From positions 372,001 to 436,000 of the forward strand of contig JACAXG010000170.1 of the NCBI GenBank assembly GCA_018881555.1: DNA of 64,000 bases, in the 5' to 3' direction. The position numbers were made by a program, and so were the translations under genes. This document shows, piece by piece, positions 1 to 12,399 of this stretch (position 1 is the first letter of the stretch; every line of letters starts with the position of its first letter). Under the pieces are notes generated by a model, which searched no databases, was not told the DNA's origin, and was given only the letters and a program-made list of their open reading frames with translations. This DNA is from Amblyornis subalaris. Taxonomy: Eukaryota; Chordata; Aves; Passeriformes; Ptilonorhynchidae.

Positions 1-3000
1 TTGTTTATGTTGTGCACGTTGAGCTCACATTGCAGNGCCACAGCAGTGACCGTGGCTGCTGCTCATGGATCTCCTGGAATATAACCACACGGACTGGGAC
101 ACAGCACTGCTCAGAGTCCGGGGGGAAACCTCGAAGTGTGGTGCTGCTGGAGCACCCGGGTCCTCGTTTCCCCGACTGATGCTCGCCCTTCGGGGTTGAG
201 CTCAGCCCCAGGTGAAGCAGGGAGGGTGCAGGGGATGTTTTTCCGGGTGGGTGGCTGTTTCTCAGGGTATGAAATGCCTGCAATAACCACATATTCGGTA
301 ACAACCCCCGGGGAAATGCCTTATTTAGCTCACTGCTCCTGCCGGTGCTCGGTGCGGGGCTCCCGCAGCCCGGGGTGCGCCGATGGACGCGCAGCACCCG
401 CGGGGCTGCCGGGAGCGGCTCTGGCTGCCCAGGGCGCTGGGATCGCAGCGCTTTTCTATCGCTTTCAAAATCATTTTGTATCTGACCATGTGAGCTGACA
501 GCAACATGAAAACGTGTCCCACCCACTTAGGGCTTTTTGTACGCGCTCTTCCTTTCTTTCCCCTTTGGTTGCCCCACGTGGGGGACTTGGTGGAGAGCTT
601 ACGCTTGCTGGAGACCAAAATCCAGCTGCACTTTAACGGTGCGGATCCAACCCTGCGGGGCGGGAGCTGTGAGATGAGAGTAAGGAAAGGGAATTTATTG
701 CTGGAAAGGGATTAGTGTTGCTGTGAAGAGATCTATTTACAGAGTCCACCTGCCCTGAAGTGGCTCTGTACATGAACATGGATTTGGAAATTGCACGGTG
801 CTTCCCTAGGAGGGCCTGGAACGGGCACCAGAGAGAGGGAAGCCCAGGGAAACCAGGCAAGCCACTCCCATTATTTATGTGGGATTGCACATGACTTTAG
901 AAGCTTACACGAGGTNCAGGAAAAGTACACCTTTACGTTTGACGTTCAATATTTCAAGTTTTAGTACATANAGACAGCCAAGCCCCGTTAATTCAATCAG
1001 AAATCCTCATTGAAGTGATCAGCTTATGAAAATTACCTTCCTGACATTGAGTGGAATTAATTGCTGATGAAAAAAAAAGGTGTATCAAGGCAACATGATA
1101 TATGAATAATACATGTTCTGCTGTATTTTTCTAAGTTAAGAAAATTTCATGTGATCTGACCTTATTTAGTCCTTAGAAGTATATATAACCCCCAAATCAT
1201 TACCTATGTTTTACAATGCTGTATTGAAAAATCAGCAATTAGTTGAGCAAATATCTACCATTTTTTTTGCCAGAGCACTAGGCTGTTATGGGAAAAGAGG
1301 ATTACTTGTACAAAAAATCAGAATCCCAGGGCAGCTACAGCTAGAGATGGGATTAAGCAAAATGTCTTAATATTGAAACATGGCATTAGAGGCTGAGGAT
1401 AAACGCAGACAACTGGTAATTCGGTTTGTATACAAATTGGCTTAGATCTTGTCTTGCCTTTGAAGGTGAGTCANTCTGAACCTTACAGCTGATTTACACT
1501 GAATAGATCTGCTCTTTGCAGGTCAAATTTGTGCTGTGGGGCTCTGATCAGGTACTGCTGTCACTGACACTTCTCAGCTGTAGGAAGTGTCTCTTCCTGA
1601 GTTCGGGGACGTGGTGCAGGATTGTAGAAAATCGAGGCAGATTCAATTAATTCAGATAGGAACCTCCTGGTGTCCCTTGGGGTGGGTAGAGGTGCAACAG
1701 GAAGATGGGTTTGGGCTGTGGTTTGGAGAAGGTGGGGGTGGAAGGGAGGAGAAGTGTGCTGGGGGACTGGGTGGAGGGAACAGTTCCTTGTTTAGGAAGG
1801 GGGGATGAAGGGAAGACAAACCTGAAGCTGACCAAGTCCAGACTGTGTTCTCAGAAGAGATGCCTCTCATTCCTTTTTTGGCTTCCCACTATCTGATGTC
1901 AGGGCTGGGAAAACTCTTTATCTGGATGAGCCCCACTCATTCTGTCTTGTTCCTTCCTTTGGCTACTTCTGTAGAAGTACCTGGGGAGAGTTTCATTTTC
2001 TCAGACTCCCTGGTAGGGTAAGTGTTGCAGCTCTTTATTACTTAGAAAGAAAAGAGGTTCTTGGGTGCAGTGCAAGCACATGCACAGCATTCAATAAGAA
2101 GCCTTCAGTTTCCTCAAACAAATGAAATATGTGAAAAAGATATGCTTATTTCATATTGAATGAAGCTCCTCTGAGCTGAATCTGAAAATGGCAGAAAAAA
2201 GGCAATTGTGCTCTCTAGAGATAAGGGCAACTGATAGGCGGATCAGCAGAAAAAATCTTTTAAAATGAGTTTATTGGAAGTNGTAAGATCAGCTGCTATA
2301 GAGTTTTCTATGTTGCAAACCTGCTATTGAAGTTTGAACTGTTCCCACTGCACAAAACATCCTTGAGAGGACTGGAATAGCTGTCCTAGCAGAGCTGCAT
2401 GCAGCAGGATGCCTGTCATTGCTCCCAGCAGCATTTCTGGGACAAACTCATCCTCAGGGCCCCAAAACCCAGCTTTCAGATCTTCCTTTGGCCCTTGCAA
2501 TGTGCTGTGCTGTGCTGTAACACTGTCCAAAGACTGCAGAGTGAAACTGTGCTCTCCCAGTGGTGCAGCCTTGCTCAGCTCAGAGGTGTGCAGAGTTATN
2601 TATTTATATATTTATATGTGTTCCAGAGGCCTGTGGGCCATGTGGGCTCTTTGCAGACTGTCCTGTGTGTGGGAAGGGGCAGCTGAGCACGGGTAGAGTG
2701 AAATCAATGTNCACTAAGAGCATTATTCCTGCAGGATTAAGTAGCTGTGCAGTGCTCCGAGGAGGGCAGGAAAACCACAGAAGGCCTTTGAACCTGGTCA
2801 TTGAGAACATCAGATGTGGGTAGAAATTAAAAAAAATATAATCCTAGTTATACAAGGANAAGAGCTGAGTGTTGGTTATTTGCTGGGGTCTGAAAAAGGG
2901 AGATTTGGGCAGCTGCACTAAAGGGCTGAGGTAAGAACTACAAATGGCTAAGGTAAACATGTTTCTTACNGGCAGAATTGAAGCAATAAAAAGGCACTGA

Positions 3001-5107
3001 AACTTGAGTCCCTTGGCTCAGTGTAAGGCTGTTTCCATCCCACACGGAGCCACATGAGCTATGTTGTTCATATGTTTAGCATCTTATAAAAATAAAACTT
3101 ACGCCTTATTTCTCACCTCTGTTTTCTGCATGCAGTGAATACTCCTCGTGGCTGTGCCACGGATTACAAATGCCTTACACAGTAATTTTAACTTCCAGAT
3201 GTGACTGCCTTGTTCTAACACTCGTGTTAACTGTGTTACCCACCGCTCCTGCTCNCCTCTGAAGGGCAGGTTCTACTCCTGTGTTATGCCACAGGTTCTC
3301 TGTTAATTGCGATGGAAACAACACTGTCTGTGTCATGCAGAGCTGTAAACCTGTGCAAGGGAGGGGGCCTTAATTGTAAGTCTTGGTAGATCTTTTGCAA
3401 AAATCTCTTGTGCCTGGAAATTGCTCTAAAATTATGAATAATACTAAAACTTTCATCTGTAAAATGAGTAAACATTAGAGACTGTTCCTTATTCAGAATG
3501 CCTTGCTGCATGTTAACCCTTGTAGTGATGGCAGAAGAGTGTCTGTGTGGTTCCTGTGGCACAGGAAGGGAAGGACCTTTCAAAGGGAGTCCCACTTTGT
3601 GCACTTGATGTGAAAAAGCAAAAATTGGCCTACATGACATACCTGAGACGGAAAGGGAGGTTGTGTCACAGCAAGGCTATGAGCCCCCAGCTCTGCTCTT
3701 GCAAACAGGCTTTATTAGTGCATATTGTTTGTAAGTTACAGATTTCCTCCTGAAATATCAAAGGCAGTCAGCTTGGCACAGTCAGTCTGGTCACCATTTC
3801 ATGTTCTGCCAGAAATCCTTCTCCTCAAAGGCCGTGAGGTGCTTCCATGTTGCTCAGAAGTAGCTCCTGGGACAGCAGATGGATCACACACAGCTCTGCC
3901 CACAGACTGCCTTGTCTGCTGGCCAGGTACTTGCATTGACCTGCAAAAAAATCCAGAAGTTGTGACAAAATCCAAGAAACCCAGTTCTGATTAGGGTAAT
4001 GCTTAACCACCTATTTATGGGAAGGAATTCATGTGGACATTGTTTTACCAGGATTGAAGAGGATCAATTTTTGTAGCTCCCTCAGAGCTCTTCTAGCAAA
4101 GGCAGAAGAGGGGGCTGCCTGTGTTCTTCCGTGGCCCTGCAGGAAGGGTTTAGTGCTTTGCTCTTCCTCCAAGTGGTCGCTCTGCCTGGCCTGAGCAGCA
4201 GTTTTGCCAGATCCAGGCAGGTACTGAGAGACAGATCTGGAGCTGTTCAAGATGTGATTACTCAGTCAGGTGACAAGTGGTCCCTGCCAAATAAAGAGTG
4301 ACAAAAGGATTTTTTGCCAGCATGCAGCCCTTCTGACTGCCCCTTGTCTATCCTTCTGCTTTCCAGGTGTACTCCTTGGTGCCAGCTCCTTCACACCGTT
4401 GGGTTTCGTGGTGGATCCCTGCTAGCCTGGCCTTCTGCTCGTGCTGGCAGCTGCTGTGGAGTTCTATCGAGGAGGCAGCAGGACTGGCCATGGCCATCAC
4501 ATGTGTCTGAGCCTCGTCCTGGCTCCACTGGCCACAGGGCTGGGGGTTTTGCTGCTCTGGAGCCTCAGCTGGCTGCAGCTGCAGAGCTCCTGTCATTCTG
4601 GAGCTCGGAGCTCCATGGAGAGCAGGGCCCTGCTTGTGTCTGCGATGGCAAAACGCTCCAGGTGTGGGAGCTCACCCCACACCCAGGGCTGGAGTAGTCA
4701 GCAGTGGCTTTTGGGATGTTCCAGTATCCCTGTGGATGGCTCTTACCCAACGGAGCGATACAGGGAAGAGCTTCTTACTGTCCCCAGCTGTGTTACACAC
4801 TCACAGCATCCATCATCATCCNTCCTCCCTCCTGTTCCAGCAGTCATTCCCAGCAGGAAGGCCCCTCCTCGGCTGTGCTCCAAGGCAGATCTCAGCAGCT
4901 GCCTTGATTGTGTGTGGAGAACTTCCCCTGGTGTCCTTGGAGCAAGGCCAGGCTGCCTGCAAGGGGGGCAGGACCTGCTGGCCTGGCTGGAGGCTTCAGG
5001 GTGTCCCTTGTGGGTGTCAGTCTGCCAGGACAGCAGCTCCGGGGGAATCCTCACTGCTGTCAGCAGCGAACTGACCGCTGGCCCTCTGGAGGAGCAGGAG
5101 GCCTGGC
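1..5107. other. No gene recognised (left end)
   Basis: Mixed-composition intergenic DNA. Open frames on both strands are short, interrupted by Ns or by composition shifts, and match no family I know. The longest, at 4441-5334 plus, spans GC-rich sequence and the 16-bp repeat and shows no domain. If mammalian synteny holds, BEAN1 would lie on this side, but none of its exons was identified. Confidence 0.5.
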
Positions 5108-5162
5108 AGGGTGGGACCAGGTCAGGGTGGGACCAGGTCAGGGTGGGACCAGGTCAGGGTGG
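5108..5162. repeat. 16-bp tandem repeat, 3.4 copies
   Basis: Perfect copies of AGGGTGGGACCAGGTC at 5108, 5124 and 5140 plus a partial copy. Open frames crossing it are not supported as genes. Confidence 0.9.
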
Positions 5163-6490
5163 TGGTCACCGAGCCCTGGGCACTGTCTGTGGGAGCAGAG
5201 GGGAGCGGGGGAGCAGGATGGGCCCCGTGGGGCAGCAGAGGCGTGAGCTGAGCAGGCTGGGGTGGCTGAGCTGCTGCTGGGGAACAGGGAAGCTGTGTCC
5301 CTCNGCTCACAGGGAATTTGCTACTTGTATATAGCGTAACTTTTTGGATCAGAGTGAGAAATAACATTTTTCCCCCTTCTTCTTGACCTACAAATTCACC
5401 TGCAGCTGTTTCTCTTTCCTCCTCTCTTCTCATCCTGCTTGCTGTCCAGGGCTGTTTGGGACAGAGTGCCAGTNTGCACAGTCACTCTTTAATCTTTATC
5501 ATAACCTTAGCCCAGTGAAATATTATGAACAGATCTTAAGCTGACTTGGGTGTTTGCTGGGACTCTTTGTGGGTGGCCAGCTGGAGTCCATCCTGACGAT
5601 CTGCAGACGGATCTGGATCCCAAAGGCAGGGCCTGCCTCTCCCACTGTGCTGCACACAGAGCTCGGCAGAGCTGGNGCATCAGCAGGGTTGCAGGATCTG
5701 TCCAGAGGAGGAGCAGGAGAGAGGAGGGAGGCTCATTAAATTATGGAACTGAATCCGCTTGCAAGGAGTCTTTGACGTCCATGCAGCTATTAATCTGTAC
5801 TTGTGTGACAAGTGATTTCTGTGAATACTTCCAACTCCTAGGTGGTCACTGAAAGGTTCCTGGTACATTTTTTTACTGATTTGTTTCTATGGCTACTTGG
5901 GAAAGTTTTGCTGCATGGTTATAATATAGAAATAATTAAGAAATAATATCTAGTGGATAATGGGTGTGTTTGNACACAAATATTATAATTCAAGGCAAAA
6001 CAGAACCATTTTACAAGAGTCATTGAAGATAGAAATTATTTGGTGTTGCTTGAGAAAAATCTTTTTTGGTAGTTGCAGTTTGGAAAGAGAATATTCTAAA
6101 GAAGTAGTGTTGGACAACATCTTCATCACCAAAACCAGATTGCAGTGCCATACAAAGTGGCAGGATTTGGTATTGGCTGCTGCTGGCAAACAGGCAAACG
6201 TGCCCCAAGGAGGATGAGCTGGAACGAGGTTTGATGAAAGGAGACATCTGGAGCTTGCATCCTTTCCCCAGAGCTCTTCCCTCGCCCTTTATGCCCTTCA
6301 GAACTGCTGCCTGAACAAGGTCACTGCCTTTTCCTTTACAGCTCCAAGCTTTGCAGCCTTCCCGGCTTCCGCAGAGGTCTGGGAATTTCTGTGGAGTCAG
6401 CGTTAAAGGAATGAAAGGGATGGGGTGAGCTTTGGGGCATTATTGATTTCACTGCCCGTGGCTCGGATGTCAGTGTGAGGTGACGCAGAG
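5163..6490. other. No gene recognised
   Basis: Unremarkable intergenic sequence between the 16-bp repeat and the GC-rich minisatellite block. No splice-flanked conserved exon or repeat family was seen. Confidence 0.5.
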
Positions 6491-6572
6491 CGGGAATCCA
6501 TCGGGAATGCAGCAGGGATCCATCGGGNATCCATCGGGGATCCATCGGGGATCCGTCGGGAATCCATCGGGA
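6491..6572. repeat. 10-bp tandem repeat (ATCCATCGGG type), about eight copies
   Basis: Near-perfect 10-bp periodicity of GGGAATCCAT / GGGGATCCAT units, with one N at 6527. It forms the left edge of a GC-rich block. Confidence 0.9.
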
Positions 6573-6672
6573 AGCTCCGGGCGCGGCCAGGCCCAGCGCT
6601 GCCCTCGGGCGCCACCTGGCGGCCACCGGCGGCCATTGCAGCCCGCGCCGCTGCGGCGGGGCCGGAAAGTGT
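6573..6672. other. Short CpG-rich patch between two tandem arrays
   Basis: About 100 bp of very high GC with many CpGs, for example CGGGCGCGGCC and CCGCGCCGCTGCGGCGGGG. It contains the CTCF-like motif at 6607-6625. It lies about 5.3 kb past the CDH5 stop, on the side where mammals have BEAN1. No coding exon was recognised, so a promoter role is only a possibility. Confidence 0.5.
6607..6625 (-). promoter_or_regulatory. CTCF-like binding motif
   Basis: On the minus strand the sequence is TGGCCGCCAGGTGGCGCCC. Its core CCGCCAGGTGGCGC fits the CTCF consensus CCASYAGRKGGCRS at 13 of 14 positions, the exception being G for A at the third, a common variant. Orientation is the same as CDH5. Motif match only; binding is inferred. 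Confidence 0.55.
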
Positions 6673-6678
6673 CCAGGG

Positions 6679-6905
6679 ATAAAGGGATGAAGGGATAAAG
6701 GGATACAGGACAGTGTCCCGGGAGCAGGGACACGGGATAGAGGGCAGTGTTCCTGTCCGAGAGCAGGGACACGGGATAGAGGGCAGTGTCCCGGGAGCAG
6801 GGACACGGGGTGGAGGGCAGCGTTCCTGTCCGAGAGCAGGAACACGGGATAGAGGGCAGTGTCCCGGGAGCAGAGATATGGGATAGAGGGCAGTGTCCCG
6901 GTGCT
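6679..6905. repeat. GC-rich compound minisatellite with alternating 34- and 39-bp units
   Basis: After a short GGGATAAA/GGGATGAA run, units of the type CAGTGTCCCGGGAGCAGGG + ACACGGGATAGAGGG alternate with longer units containing TTCCTGTCCGAGAGCAGG, giving a composite period near 73 bp. The long open frames across it on both strands are repeat artefacts. Confidence 0.85.
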
Positions 6906-8989
6906 GGCAGCAGGGACCAGGCTCGGGTCCCCTGCGATGCCGCGGCACCAGCCCGCATTCCAGACACCGCGTGCAGTTCAGGCCTGTGGCATTTTCAGGT
7001 TCTTCAGATTTGCTTTTNTAAGTGGGGAGAGGGACTCGGGGACAGCTGTTTAGGGAAGACACTTTTAAGTGACGGAGCTCGGGCTCACGTTTCAGGCTGT
7101 TTGCCGCCGTTCAAAGCAGCCTGCGGTGGCCTCACGCTGTCCCTGAGCCACGTCTGCCCTGGGGTTTGCTGGGGTCGGAGCAGAGCGGGTTACGTGGGNC
7201 TCCCTTTGACCCTTCCCGTTTGGGAATGCTGTGGTTTGCAGGAGCATGGCAGGCCAGGCCTTGAGCTCTCGAGGCTGCCTCAAGAGCTCCTGGGACNGTT
7301 TGCAGTCCAGCTGTTTCTGACTTTCTGAAAAACCTTACCCGGGTTATGTTTTTGGATGTGTTTGCTTGGAGAGCTCTCTCTTGCTTTGTTCTGGTTGTTC
7401 TGGTAACTTCACTCAGAGCGTTGGCTTTCAAGTGGAGGCTCCTTTTTAATGAAGAATTAAAGAATTGCAGNGATTTCTGATTGATTGTGGATCAGTGAAG
7501 GGGTTAACTGCAATGAATTAAGAGAGTCTTGTGGGGAAGCAGGTGGGACANCTCCTCACTGGGGATAAGTGGGAGGAAATGCTATTTTTCCCTTTTCCTT
7601 TAGGTCAGCCAGGAACAAAGTCAGGAAGGTGAGGGAGGTGAGCGAAGATCCGTGGGTGTTTATTGCTCATAAGAGTTTTTCTGACGTTGTTTTCTTTTCC
7701 TTTTTCCTGATGCAGACTACAAGAGTGTCTTTGCTGTTTTGTTTTCTGTCATGCTTTTTCTATGGACAAGATTCAGGCTAAATCATCCACTGTGATCTGA
7801 TCAGACTCTTATTCATTGCCTGGTAGGACTTGATGAGTTGTGGTACACTAAGATTGTGAAATGGGGAGATTTCAATGGGAAAGAAATCACCTTGGTGATG
7901 TCTTTCATTCCAGAAAGTATGTGAAGTAGAACCAATAGAGTTTTAGCTCTTACTCTCTCAAACTTGAAACATTTATTAAAAAAAAAAAAAGGAAGGGAGA
8001 ATAGGTCAGAGAAGATGGTGATTATTTGTTTTTGTCCTAANCCCACCTGAAATATAATGAAAATAAGCATAACTATTATTTCTAGCCAAATAGGAGAGTG
8101 TATCAGCATGTTTACTTCCACCAGGGCATTCCCCCTGCATGTGACACATTCCTAGGAGTGAAAACTTGTGAAATAAAAGTGTACAGGTGGATCTGAGCTC
8201 CAAAACCCAGCGAGGCTTTGCATGGCTTTCCACTCCAGTCACCCCTGGCTGGATGACAATTCCTGGGCAGGGCAGGTGTGATTGCCAGCTCGGCTGGTCC
8301 CTCCTGCTGCTGCTCTAAGCCTTTGCTGCCGAAAGGAGAAAAAGGAAGAACCCACTCATTGAAGAACAAGAGCTCAAAAGTGATTATTTGATTTTCCTTT
8401 TACAACCAATCCTTCTGTTTTCACTGGATTTGCTGCTGCATTCTTCCATACAGTGTGTCGGTAGCACTGGACTGCAACAGGATAATAAATAAGTCATAGA
8501 ATTGTTCTTTCTTTCACTGAATGGTGTAAATTTGCTTTGCTAAGGGGACCTTGGCTCACCTGACCTACCTGGGATGTGCCACAGTGTGCCAGGTGTCCAT
8601 ATTCAAACAGCTTTTCATTGCTGCTCTGATACATTATCAAGGATTCTCATCACAAGTCATTGTTTCATAAAAAGTTCTAATGGGGTGGGAGTAAAGAACA
8701 TGAATTAAATGGCATGAACTTCTGGATCTGAATGTAATAAAATAATAATTTATGATATATTTTTAGGGATAAGAGATTAAAATGCATATTAATTAAACGA
8801 ATAATGAAAACCTTTGTGAGACTCTGCTACAAGTTGCAAGTAGCTGTTTAATCAAATTCTTTCTATGGAAAAATGCATTTCATTATAACATAATTAGCAC
8901 ATCTATTGTGTTTTTAATACAACTTGTGCTAAAGTGTGTTTGATCTGGCGTTTGCTCATGGCAATTAGCAGAGAAGGAATTGAACTTTT
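6906..8989. other. No gene recognised; AT-rich right part
   Basis: Non-coding. From about 8690 the DNA becomes AT-rich with several TAATTA-type words and no simple repeat, the composition often seen in conserved non-coding elements. This cannot be tested here. An A12 run is at 7980-7991. Confidence 0.4.
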
Positions 8990-11905
8990 TTTGCTTTATT
9001 CCAGGCTTTGTAAATTATAAGTGCCGTATCTGGGGAAAATTGATGTGATTTTTTTTAAAGTGCTAGAATAATCTTGGGGATATATCGGGGTAGTCATTAG
9101 TAGTAGCAAAAAGAGATGGTAAGAAGCTGTGCTATCTAAAGCTGCAAATTCAGGGGTAATTTTCTTTTCTGGCACAGATGTGTGCACATTGTTCTGTATG
9201 TCCTGTCTCAGTCCTGGGCTGGGGGAAAGCAGGAGGNTTTTGCACTCCAGAGTGATCCTGTTGCTTGTCTGTGGGAGCAGGGCAGGGAAGAAGGGATGGC
9301 AGGGCTGGCAGGGTGTGGGTCTCGTCCTTCATTCCCGTTCGGATCCCACTCACGGAGCCCCTGGCTCTGGGGCTCCCCTGGNGGGGCTGAGCTGCAGGGC
9401 TGGGGCTCTCCCACCTGCAGTGTCCTTCACCTGGGAGGCAGGAAAACAGGGCAGGATCTCGGTGCTTCCACATCCCCCTGGTGCCTGGCTGCTGGAACCC
9501 CAAACCTGTGCTGGGAACGGAATGGATCCTGCAGCACTGGCAGCACCAGTCCCCCCGAGGGTTCAACCTTCCCAGCACTGCTGGGGCTTTTCTCCCCCTT
9601 ACCCCGAGGGTTTTACCAGCAGCTGTGCAAAGGGAGGGAGAAAACTGCTTTTCCAGCAAGTTCTTTGGTGAATTCATGCCTAGTCTGGGTTCACTTAGGG
9701 TGTAGAGCCTGGCGTTTTTGTGGCTGAGGTCACTGTGGCACAAAGCCTGGTATTGTCTTCCGTGTGAAACTCATTAATGCACAGAAAATCCAAACTGGAG
9801 ATTGGCTTTTATGTAGTAAAAAACACATAATACAGTACAGGAATATAAAAAGAAACTGTCCAGTGCAAACATCATATACATTGGAAATGGATACAGTGTT
9901 CCTTAAAATATCTGTAAAAAATCAGGCTTAAAACCAGCAATTACAGNTAATACAATCTGGCTGATACCTACCAAAGTACTTACTGCACTAAATAACTTCC
10001 TAACTAACTTTACCTGCTGATAGCCAATACCACAGGTACTGACAAAATCCTTAAACTGTAAGTATTATTAGTTAGCACTCTTTATAATACATGTGGAACC
10101 CCAATAGCATATACTGCTGGCTGGATTAAGCAAAAGAGCATGAACACGTTCAAAATAAAACCAAGGCTGTCATCCCAGAANGTACTTTTCTTAAAGAAAG
10201 GATGGGATCCAGAGCTGATATGACTGATGGACAGNATCCTACTCAGTTTTCCTTAGCTCATATTTGAAAATTTGTGTGATTACATTGTTGATGTTGCATT
10301 AGTGTCCAGCCAAGTATTGCATTGGACAACTTTTTACAGCAGCGAGGAGTAATGTGAGACCTTTATAGTGCATTGCTATTTCCTGCCCAGAAAGCATTTT
10401 GGGGGAGTGTAAATTAGAGATGACATGAATAAGTGAAAAGCAAATTTCTGAGGTTCCACTATACTGGTTTAGGAAGGAAAAAAAAAAAAAAAAAAGATTT
10501 AGTATTATTTGGTTAGCTACCAAATTTAAATAAATCAACTAAACTAATACATACAGCTCCAGCACAGACTCTGCACAGTGGAGGATCTGTGTAGTAGGGC
10601 CCTGGTCCTGTTGGAGACCACAGGAACCTGCACNGCCTGAAGCCAGAGACAGGCCATGGTCCTAAGAGACCCGAAATGTGTTTGGCTGGGTAACTTCCCA
10701 CGTGGGGAGTTTCATTCTGGTCATTCTGTGGCTCTTCATCAGGTGAGAAACTGCACACACTCCTGCCAGGGACGTGGTGGCTGCAACTCCAACCCTTCCT
10801 TACAGTTGGGGTGCTTTTAAGCAGATGAGTGTGTGGGTGTGTAGCATTCTGGTTTGGGAGTCTACAGCATTTTCCTAGGTGGAAAATACTCCTTTTACAG
10901 TACCTGCTTAGAAAAAAATCACAACAGTTTCACAGTAATGAGGCCCTTCATTTTTTTGTCCCTGAAAAAATGCTATTGCTTTAGTAACATTGAATAAAAC
11001 CTCTGTTCAACCTCTTCAGAAATCTAGAGAGACCTGTGTTTCCATCTAGAGATTTACAGTATTGGAGCCTTAACATTCCCCTGATCTCCACATTTCCTGC
11101 CCTGCAGGGTATGTTCCATTGAGTAACACTGAGATCCCATTTACAGAGAGAAAAAACAATTTTGCTGCTAGCTAGAGCAAATTCTAGCACACTAGAAATG
11201 TGCCTGAAATCATCATCAGGCTGTTAAAACTGACAGATGAAACCAGATTGTGTGTCTAAAAATCCTGTCTAATTTTATCTTGAGTAACTCATAGATGTAG
11301 TAGAAGGCTATAAAGCAAAAATAATTAATAGAATGGAAAGAAGGAAAAATCCTGCTTCTTTTTGAAAGTGATGGAATAATTTCTAATATTAAGTGATAGA
11401 CCATATGTTCCTCCTCTCCTCTACTCGGTAAGCATAAGTGTGGAATATCAATAAAGATGTTATGGGAAGGGCAGGCAAAGCAGCCAGCTGGAGATCCAGG
11501 GGNCTTCAAACATCCCTTCCCAATGCCACTGGACCTCCCTCTCCCAGTGGATGGTGACCTGGGGTGCACGTGGATGGAAACAGGAGAGGAATGAAGGAGA
11601 AACTGGGGACAAAACCACTTGTTAAGTGGGGAAGATGGGGAGAGGAGGTGTGTCCTGGAAGACTTGAGCAGGTCTGTGAGCAGCAATTTTGGGGAAAAAA
11701 CTGAATGTTAGCAAGGACAGTAGTGCTGGGGGAAGTTAATGAAGGTGGTCTCCGTGTCTTTTTAACCCTACTGCAGGTTTTCTTCCATGCCTGTTCGAAA
11801 TCCTACTACGTCTTGAGGGGAGAGCTGTGAGTTCTTCTTTGGCCATTGGCAGTCTCTTGGTGTCTTTCTGTAGTGGGAGGGAGGAAATTCACGGCTAGTT
11901 GGAAC
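8990..11905 (-). other. CDH5: Probable CDH5 3' UTR and immediate downstream flank
   Basis: No coding signal follows the stop. No canonical AATAAA occurs on the minus strand between the stop and 9001. The nearest is at 8995-9000, which would give a 3' UTR of about 2.9 kb. The variant CATAAA at 9808-9813 would give about 2.1 kb. A second canonical signal lies at 7972-7977. A minus-strand poly-T run (A-run on plus) is at about 10479-10497. The real end cannot be fixed from sequence alone. Confidence 0.35.
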
Positions 11906-12399
11906 TTAATACACAAAATCTTCACTGGGTTCTGATCCGTACAGCTCAGCCAACATCTTAAACCTGGGGCCCCAGTCGTTCAGAAAGTCATAATCAACGT
12001 CCGAGTCCGAGGAGCCCGACTCCAGGGAGCTGAGGGACTCGGCGATGGACTCGGCGCCCTCGTAGCCGTAGATGTGCAGGGTGTCGTAGGGCAGCAGGTC
12101 CCTGTCGTTGTCGGCCTCGTCCTTCTTCACCTCGATCATCATCTCCATGCCCCCGGCCCCGGGGCTCACGTCCGCAGGAGGCTTCTGGACCTGGGCGTAG
12201 GGAGAGGGAACGGCCTCGGCCTTCAGGCCGTTCTTGCGCGCCGAGTTGAGCACGGACACGTCGTAGCTGGTGGTGTCCATCTCGCCCCCTCCTTCCTCGT
12301 CGTAGGTCACCAGCTGCTCGTGGATCTCTGCCACGCTCCTCCCCAGCCCGCTCAGGTCCTTCTTGTGCCTCTTCCTCAGCAGAATCAGCAGTGCAATGA
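11906..12399 (-). CDS. CDH5: CDH5 last coding exon: cytoplasmic tail and stop
   Basis: Residues 609-772 plus TAA at 11906-11908. It begins with the end of the helix ([10 protein letters not shown]). The juxtamembrane p120-catenin region contains [18 protein letters not shown] with the acidic DEE endocytic motif (642-644). The beta-catenin-binding end runs from SIAESLSS (726) through [15 protein letters not shown] to EDFVY. Tyrosines matching human Y645, Y658, Y685 and Y731 are at 641, 654, 676 and 719, and Ser661 matches human S665. The proline/arginine-rich stretch before the third tyrosine is shorter than in human, which explains much of the length difference. The exon is strongly GC- and CpG-rich. 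Confidence 0.98.

Noticed and set aside
4441..5334. 297-residue plus-strand open frame
   Set aside because: It contains Ns, crosses the 16-bp repeat, shows no domain or splice context, and competing frames of similar quality overlap it on both strands.
6336..7062. Proline/serine-rich minus-strand frames of 165-219 residues
   Set aside because: They cross the 10-bp and 34/39-bp arrays and the CpG patch, so composition explains the lack of stops.
9150..9743. Overlapping 180-197 residue frames on both strands
   Set aside because: They contain Ns and no domain, and are equally open on both strands, as expected from GC-rich non-coding DNA.
11906..12334. Tail exon read as a separate 142-residue gene
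   Set aside because: The apparent start is a GTG valine codon inside the exon. Phase and homology make it the end of CDH5.
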